Source: Pseudomonas jessenii (lineage in GTDB: Bacteria; Pseudomonadota; Gammaproteobacteria; Pseudomonadales; Pseudomonadaceae). From it: a DNA stretch of 64,000 nt. Below the pieces are notes generated by a model. That model saw only the letters and a list, made by a program, of their open reading frames with translations. It had not been told where the DNA came from and did no database searches. The position numbers were made by a program, and so were the translations under genes. This document shows, one piece after another, positions 58,783 to 64,000 of this stretch. The first letter of the stretch is position 1. Each line of letters starts with the position of its first letter. The stretch is from NCBI RefSeq assembly GCF_002236115.1, contig NZ_NIWT01000007.1, positions 310,001 to 374,000 on the forward strand, written 5' to 3'.

Positions 58783-60425
58783 ACCGCCTTTTTGCACTGT
58801 TCCTGCTGCCGCTGGCGGCTGTCACTGATGTTGCGATGGCCGCCGACAGCGCATCCCGACCGTTAAACTGGAACGCCATCGGCATGTTCCTGGTGTTCGT
58901 GTTGTTCACCCTTGGTGTGACACGCTGGGCGGCACTGCGTACCCGCTCCACCAGCGATTTTTATACCGCTGGTGGCGGCATGACCGGTTTCCAGAACGGT
59001 CTGGCGATTGCCGGCGACATGATCTCGGCAGCCTCGTTCCTCGGCATCTCCGCGATGATGTTCCTCAATGGCTACGACGGTTTGCTCTACGCCCTGGGCG
59101 TGCTGGCCGGCTGGCCGATCATCCTGTTCCTGATTGCCGAGCGCCTGCGCAACCTGGGCAAATACACCTTTGCCGACGTGGTGTCCTATCGCCTGGAACA
59201 AACCCCGGTGCGCCTGACCTCGGCCTTCGGCACCCTGACCGTGGCCCTGATGTACCTGGTGGCGCAAATGGTCGGCGCCGGCAAGCTGATCGAACTGTTG
59301 TTCGGCATCGACTACCTCTATGCAGTGATGCTGGTCGGCGTGTTGATGGTGTTCTACGTGACCTTCGGCGGCATGCTCGCTACCACCTGGGTGCAGATCA
59401 TCAAGGCGGTGATGCTGCTGTTCGGCACCAGCTTCATGGCGTTCATGGTGCTCAAGCACTTCGGCTTCAGCACTGAGGCGATGTTTGCCGGTGCCACCGC
59501 CGTGCACGCCAAGGGCAACGCGATCATGGCCCCCGGCGGCTTGCTGTCCAACCCGATCGATGCGATCTCCCTGGGGCTGGGCATGATGTTCGGCACCGCC
59601 GGCCTGCCGCACATCCTGATGCGTTTCTTCACCGTCAGCGATGCCAAGGAAGCGCGTAAAAGCGTGTTCTACGCCACCGGTTTCATCGGCTACTTCTACT
59701 TGCTGCTGATCATCGTCGGCTTCGGCGCCATCGTCATGGTCGGCACCGATCCGGCGTTTCGTGACGCCAGCGGCGCGATCATCGGCGGCGGCAACATGGT
59801 CGCGGTGCACCTGGCCCACGCGGTAGGCGGCAACCTGTTCCTCGGCTTCATCTCGGCGGTCGCCTTCGCCACCATCCTGGCGGTGGTTGCCGGGCTGGCG
59901 CTGTCCGGCGCCTCGGCGGTGTCCCATGACCTGTATGCCTGCGTGATGCGCAAAGGCCAGGCCAGCGAGCAACAGGAAATGCGCGTGTCGCGAATCGCCA
60001 CCCTGTGCATCGGTGTACTGGCGATCATCCTCGGCCTGCTGTTCGAATCGCAGAACATTGCCTTCCTCTCGGGTCTGGTGCTGGCCATTGCCGCGTCGGT
60101 GAATTTCCCGGTGCTGTTCCTTTCGATGTACTGGAAAGGCCTGACCACCCGCGGCGCGGTCCTTGGCAGCCTGTCCGGACTGGTCTCGGCGATTGTGTTG
60201 CTGGTGCTGAGCCCGGCGGTGTGGGTCAACGTGATGCATCACGACAAGGCGCTGTTCCCGTACTCCAACCCGGCCCTGTTTTCCATGAGCCTGGCGTTCT
60301 TTAGTGCATGGCTGTTTTCCGTCACCGATACCTCGCCCCGTGCAGCCCTTGAGCGCGGCCGTTATCTGGCGCAGTTCATCCGCTCGATGACCGGCATCGG
60401 TGCCACTGGCGCCAGCAAACACTAA
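58779..60425 (+). CDS. paaL: Phenylacetate:Na+ symporter (acetate permease family)
   Basis: A 548-residue sodium:solute symporter with about 13 helices and a cleavable-like hydrophobic N-terminus ending MA-AD. FYTAGGGMTGFQNGLAIAGDMISAASFLG and LVAQMVGAGKLI are typical of ActP/PaaL carriers. Together with the downstream porin it matches the P. putida phenylacetate uptake pair. It starts at ATG 58779, overlapping the DUF485 stop. The substrate is inferred from position inside the paa cluster. Confidence 0.93.
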   Translation: MNRLFALFLLPLAAVTDVAMAADSASRPLNWNAIGMFLVFVLFTLGVTRWAALRTRSTSDFYTAGGGMTGFQNGLAIAGDMISAASFLGISAMMFLNGYDGLLYALGVLAGWPIILFLIAERLRNLGKYTFADVVSYRLEQTPVRLTSAFGTLTVALMYLVAQMVGAGKLIELLFGIDYLYAVMLVGVLMVFYVTFGGMLATTWVQIIKAVMLLFGTSFMAFMVLKHFGFSTEAMFAGATAVHAKGNAIMAPGGLLSNPIDAISLGLGMMFGTAGLPHILMRFFTVSDAKEARKSVFYATGFIGYFYLLLIIVGFGAIVMVGTDPAFRDASGAIIGGGNMVAVHLAHAVGGNLFLGFISAVAFATILAVVAGLALSGASAVSHDLYACVMRKGQASEQQEMRVSRIATLCIGVLAIILGLLFESQNIAFLSGLVLAIAASVNFPVLFLSMYWKGLTTRGAVLGSLSGLVSAIVLLVLSPAVWVNVMHHDKALFPYSNPALFSMSLAFFSAWLFSVTDTSPRAALERGRYLAQFIRSMTGIGATGASKH

Positions 60426-60459
60426 ACGACGACCGATCAGTTGGCAGGGAATAAAAATA

Positions 60460-61713
60460 ATGAAACCCGCACGTACCACGTCTTGTGAATCACTGTTTTC
60501 ACTGGCCGCCGCATTGAGTCTGCCCATGATCGCCCCCAGCGCCATGGCCGACTTCATCGGCGACAGCAAGGCCCGCATTGATATGCGCAACCACTACATC
60601 AACCGCGACTTCCGTCAGGACAACGCGCCGCAATCCAAAGCCGAAGAATGGGCCCAGGGATTCACTGCGCGCATCGAGTCCGGATTCACCGACGGCACCT
60701 TCGGTTTCGGTCTCGACGCGCTGGGGGAGCTGGGGATCAAGCTCGACTCCAGTCCCGACCGCCGTGGTACCGGGCTGCTGCCGTTTGGCCCGCAGAGCCA
60801 TGAGCCCGACGACGAGTACAGCGAACTGGGCCTGACCGGTAAATTGAAAGTATCCAAAAGCGTGTTGAAACTCGGCACCCTGCAGCCCTTGTTGCCAGTA
60901 GCGACTTACAACGACACACGCCTGTTGGGTTCGACATTTGAAGGTGGCTTGCTGACCAGCCAGGAAATCGACGGCCTGACGGTGAATGCCGGACGCCTGA
61001 CCAAGGCCAACCTGCGGGACTCCTCCAGCAACGATGACATCGGCTACGCCGCCGCCACCAGCGATCACTTCGACTTCGGCGGCGGCACCTACGCGTTCAG
61101 CCCGCAACTGAATGTGAGCTACTACTACGGCAAGCTGGAACAGATCTATCGCCAGCAATTCGCCGGACTGGTGCATACGCAACCGTTGGGCAACGGCTTC
61201 AACCTGCGCAGCGACCTGCGTTATTTCGACAGCCGCGGTGACGGCGCCGAGCGGGCCGGGCGCATCGACAACCGCAACTTCAACGGCATGTTCACGGTGT
61301 CCCACGGTGCCCACAAGGTCAGTGCCGCCTACCAGCAATTGTCCGGCGACAGCGCCTTTCCGTTCCTCAACGGCGGCGATCCGTACGTGGTCAACCTGGT
61401 GACGTTCAACACCTTCACCCGCGCCGACGAGGACTCCTGGCAACTGCGTTACGACTATGACTTCGCGGCCCAAGGCATTCCCGGCCTGACCTTCATGACC
61501 CGCTACACCGACGGTCGCCACGTCAAGGCAGGCACCGTCGACAACGGTCGCGAATGGGAGCGCGACACCGATATCAGCTACGTCGTCCAGAGCGGTGTGT
61601 TCAAGAACGTCAGCCTGCGCTGGCGCAACGTGACCTTCCGTTCCGGCAATGGCTTGACTACCGCCCTCGATGAGAACCGGCTGATCGTCGGTTACACCCT
61701 GGCGCTTTGGTAA
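60460..61713 (+). CDS. OprD-family outer-membrane porin, likely phenylacetate channel
   Basis: A 417-residue porin: signal peptide ending PSAMA (about residue 30), then DFIGDSKARIDMRNHYINRDF, the OprD-family opening (given in short matches), an 18-strand barrel and closing aromatic residue in YTLALW. It occupies the place of PhaK in P. putida U, where the porin lets phenylacetate cross the outer membrane. It follows paaL by 34 bases and precedes paaZ by 57. Confidence 0.9.
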   Translation: MKPARTTSCESLFSLAAALSLPMIAPSAMADFIGDSKARIDMRNHYINRDFRQDNAPQSKAEEWAQGFTARIESGFTDGTFGFGLDALGELGIKLDSSPDRRGTGLLPFGPQSHEPDDEYSELGLTGKLKVSKSVLKLGTLQPLLPVATYNDTRLLGSTFEGGLLTSQEIDGLTVNAGRLTKANLRDSSSNDDIGYAAATSDHFDFGGGTYAFSPQLNVSYYYGKLEQIYRQQFAGLVHTQPLGNGFNLRSDLRYFDSRGDGAERAGRIDNRNFNGMFTVSHGAHKVSAAYQQLSGDSAFPFLNGGDPYVVNLVTFNTFTRADEDSWQLRYDYDFAAQGIPGLTFMTRYTDGRHVKAGTVDNGREWERDTDISYVVQSGVFKNVSLRWRNVTFRSGNGLTTALDENRLIVGYTLALW

Positions 61714-61770
61714 TTCCGAAAGGCGCGGCCGCCACCGCGCCACAACCCTTCATAACCAGGAGCAATCGTG

Positions 61771-63840
61771 ATGTCCTCTTCACCTGCACTGCATGCCCCC
61801 ACCCTGCAAAGCTTCATCGCCGGTCGCTGGATCGGCCAACACGGCGCGCAGGTCCTGCGCAGCGCCATCGACGGCCATGAAATCGCCCGCACCCACGAAG
61901 AGCGTCCGGACTTCGCCGAAGCCATCGAGCACGGCCGTCGCCAGGGCATCAGCGGCTTGATGGCGCTGGACTTCCAGCAGCGCGCCCAGCGTCTCAAGGC
62001 CCTGGCCCTGTACCTGAGCGAGCGCAAGGAACAGCTCTACGCGATTTCCCACCACAGCGGCGCGACCCGCGCCGACAGCTGGATCGACATTGAAGGCGGC
62101 AACAGCACACTGTTCACCTACGCCAGCCTCGGCTCCCGCGAGCTGCCATCGGGCAACGTGGTCCACGAAGGCCCGGCGCTGCAGTTGAGCAAAATGGGCA
62201 CCTTTGCTGGCACCCACATCCTGGTGCCTCGCGGTGGCGTCGCGGTGCACATCAATGCGTTCAACTTCCCGATCTGGGGCATGCTGGAAAAGTTCGCCCC
62301 GAGCTTCCTCGCCGGCATGCCGTGCATCGTCAAGCCGGCCAGCGCCACCAGCTACCTGACCGAAGCCGTGGTGCGCCTGATGGACGAATCCGGCCTGTTG
62401 CCAGCGGGCAGCCTGCAACTGATCATCGGTGGCACCGGCGACCTGCTCGACCGCCTGCAAGGCCAGGACGTGGTGACCTTCACCGGTTCCGCCGACACCG
62501 CAGCCAAGCTGCGGGTCAACCCGAACCTGATCCGCAATTCGGTGCCGTTCAATGCCGAAGCCGACTCCCTGAACTGCGCGATCCTCGCCCCGGACGTAAC
62601 CCCGGACGACGAAGAGTTCGAGCTGTTCATCAAGGAAGTCGCCCGGGAAATGACCACCAAGGCCGGGCAGAAATGCACCGCCATCCGCCGCGCCATCGTC
62701 CCGGCCAAGCACATTGATGCCGTAGCTACGCGCCTGCGTGATCGCCTGGCCAAAGTGGTGGTCGGCGACCCGTCGGTGGAAGGCGTACGCATGGGCGCAC
62801 TGGCGTCTCACGACCAGCAGAAAGACGTGGCCGAGCGTCTGGAAGCGCTGTTGCAGAGCAGCGACATGCTGTTCGGTGCTCGCGACGGTTTCGAACCCCG
62901 TGGTGAAAACGTCGACAAAGGCGCGTTCTTCGCCCCGACCCTGTTGCAGGCCCGCGCCCCCCATGCCGAGGGCGGCGCCCACGATATCGAAGCGTTCGGT
63001 CCGGTCAGCACGCTGATGGCCTACGACGATCTCGACGAAGCATTGGCCCTGGCCGCCCGCGGCAAAGGCAGCCTGGTGGCCAGTCTGGTGACCAAGGATC
63101 CGCAAATCGCCGCCAAGGCCATCCCGGTCGCTGCTGCCTGGCACGGCCGCTTGCTGGTACTGGATCGCCACTCTGCCGGCGAATCCACCGGCCATGGCTC
63201 GCCGCTGCCACAGCTCAAGCACGGCGGCCCGGGGCGTGCCGGTGGCGGTGAAGAACTCGGCGGCCTGCGCGCGGTGAAACACTACCTGCAACGCGCGGCG
63301 GTACAAGGTTCGCCGACCATGCTGGCAGCGGTCACCGGTGAGTACGTGCGCGGGGCCAAGGTCATCGAAACCGACGTGCATCCGTTCCGTCGCCATTTCC
63401 AGGACCTGCAGATCGGCGAGTCGCTGCTGACCCACCGCCGCACCGTCACCGAAGCAGATCTGGTGAACTTCGGCTGCCTGTCGGGCGACCACTTCTACAT
63501 GCACTTCGACGAGATCGCGGCCAAGGAATCGCAATTCGGCAAGCGCATCGCCCACGGTTACTTCGTGCTTTCAGCGGCGGCCGGGCTGTTTGTTTCCCCC
63601 GCTCCGGGGCCGGTACTGGCCAACTATGGCCTGGACACCTTGCGCTTCATCAACCCGGTGGGCATCGGCGACACCATCCAGGCTCGCCTGACCTGCAAAC
63701 GCAAGATCGACCAGGGCAAGAAGAGCCCGCAGGGCATCCCGCAAGGGGTGGTGGCGTGGGATGTGGAAGTGACCAACCAGCTGGGTGAACTGGTGGCCAG
63801 TTATGACATTCTGACCCTGGTGGTCAAACGCGAGGATTGA
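61771..63840 (+). CDS. paaZ: Bifunctional oxepin-CoA hydrolase / 3-oxo-5,6-dehydrosuberyl-CoA semialdehyde dehydrogenase
   Basis: A 689-residue fusion. The N-terminal aldehyde dehydrogenase (about 1-520) has the catalytic Cys302 in KAGQKCTAIRRA. The C-terminal MaoC-type hotdog hydratase (about 535-689) has SGDHFYMHFDE, with Asp573, and KRIAHGYFVLS. The hydratase half opens the oxepin ring and the dehydrogenase half oxidises the reactive aldehyde with NADP+, preventing side reactions. AGGAG lies 8 bases before ATG 61771; an adjacent GTG is also in frame. It is the last gene of the cluster, followed by a hairpin. Confidence 0.97.
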   Translation: MSSSPALHAPTLQSFIAGRWIGQHGAQVLRSAIDGHEIARTHEERPDFAEAIEHGRRQGISGLMALDFQQRAQRLKALALYLSERKEQLYAISHHSGATRADSWIDIEGGNSTLFTYASLGSRELPSGNVVHEGPALQLSKMGTFAGTHILVPRGGVAVHINAFNFPIWGMLEKFAPSFLAGMPCIVKPASATSYLTEAVVRLMDESGLLPAGSLQLIIGGTGDLLDRLQGQDVVTFTGSADTAAKLRVNPNLIRNSVPFNAEADSLNCAILAPDVTPDDEEFELFIKEVAREMTTKAGQKCTAIRRAIVPAKHIDAVATRLRDRLAKVVVGDPSVEGVRMGALASHDQQKDVAERLEALLQSSDMLFGARDGFEPRGENVDKGAFFAPTLLQARAPHAEGGAHDIEAFGPVSTLMAYDDLDEALALAARGKGSLVASLVTKDPQIAAKAIPVAAAWHGRLLVLDRHSAGESTGHGSPLPQLKHGGPGRAGGGEELGGLRAVKHYLQRAAVQGSPTMLAAVTGEYVRGAKVIETDVHPFRRHFQDLQIGESLLTHRRTVTEADLVNFGCLSGDHFYMHFDEIAAKESQFGKRIAHGYFVLSAAAGLFVSPAPGPVLANYGLDTLRFINPVGIGDTIQARLTCKRKIDQGKKSPQGIPQGVVAWDVEVTNQLGELVASYDILTLVVKRED

Positions 63841-63851
63841 TCAGAAACCCC

Positions 63852-63878
63852 GGTTGACCACAGATCTCGTGGTCAACC
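63852..63878 (+). terminator. Hairpin after paaZ, probable end of the paa transcript
   Basis: Perfect 10-bp stem GGTTGACCAC / GTGGTCAACC with a 7-base loop, 11 bases after the stop codon. There is no T run, so termination strength is uncertain. Confidence 0.65.
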
Positions 63879-63884
63879 GCCACC

Positions 63885-63978
63885 CCCTGTGGGAGCGAGC
63901 TTGCTCGCGATGAGGGAGTGTCAGTCAACATCAATAGTGCCTGACAGTCCGCCATCGCGAGCAAGCTCGCTCCTACAG
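63885..63978. repeat. REPIN (mixed GTGGG/GTAGG arms)
   Basis: Inward-facing pair, left arm GTGGGAGCGAG and right arm CTCGCTCCTAC, immediately after the paaZ hairpin. Confidence 0.94.
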
Positions 63979-64000
63979 TTCGTTCTCTGTCGAACTTCAA

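Noticed and set aside
58863..63555. Minus-strand open frames of 575, 414 and 591 codons opposite paaL, the porin and paaZ
   Set aside because: All are antisense to recognised genes, are rich in His/Gln/Gly and have no ribosome sites. They are products of high GC and lack of stops.

Overview
The window looks like a chromosomal segment of a fluorescent-group Pseudomonas. It is GC-rich. About eighteen intergenic gaps hold paired REP palindromes built on the GTGGGAGCGAGC / GCTCGCGAT core typical of that group, and the gene content fits (DUF6555, DUF1615, XapX and a complete paa cluster in P. putida order). The species assignment is inference. No rRNA, tRNA, CRISPR array, transposase, integrase or prophage gene was seen.

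Region 1 (1-19,000) is mostly housekeeping and small-molecule genes in short units: a VOC protein, a TauE/SafE exporter, a lipoprotein, an aldo/keto reductase, DUF1810, DNA polymerase II (polB), a CBS-pair protein, two GST-fold proteins, a tiny secreted protein made of nine 13-residue repeats, a DUF1615 lipoprotein, an FAD hydroxylase, an E. coli-type zinc-motif HemB, a phosphohistidine phosphatase-like protein, selD-selU, an AraC/XapX/MDR unit and DUF6555.

Region 2 (19,000-33,000) covers stress, sensing and transport. It holds a 51-residue metallothionein, a secreted papain-fold protein that has lost its catalytic Cys and His, two chemoreceptors with FliA-type promoters, a Na+/H+ antiporter-family carrier, a proline/ketoglutarate-type MFS carrier, a two-component system with two PepSY proteins, a patatin-like protein and queD.

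Region 3 (33,000-41,900) has an Asp-nucleophile alpha/beta hydrolase, cytosine deaminase, a DapF-like protein with both catalytic cysteines changed to serine, a YbjJ-like MFS protein and the ferric-citrate-type fecI-fecR-fecA system.

Region 4 (41,900-64,000) is an aromatic-amine and phenylacetate catabolic island. TynA oxidises phenylethylamine or tyramine in the periplasm, with FeaR as its regulator. PaaX represses the paa genes. PaaK makes phenylacetyl-CoA, PaaABCDE epoxidises it, PaaG isomerises it to the oxepin, PaaZ opens and oxidises the ring, and PaaJ, PaaF and PaaH carry out beta-oxidation. PaaI rescues dead-end thioesters, PaaY is accessory, and PaaL, a DUF485 protein and an OprD-type porin handle uptake. 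No phenylacetaldehyde dehydrogenase (feaB) lies in the window. A roughly 740-bp gene-free element bounded by two inverted copies of a ~140-bp repeat splits the pathway between paaK and paaA. Downstream of it paaA has its own strong sigma-70 promoter with an operator-like inverted repeat.

The best candidates for new biology are the degenerate papain-like protein, the 39-bp-repeat secreted protein, the Ser/Ser DapF homologue, and the inverted-repeat element together with the operator motifs in the paa cluster.
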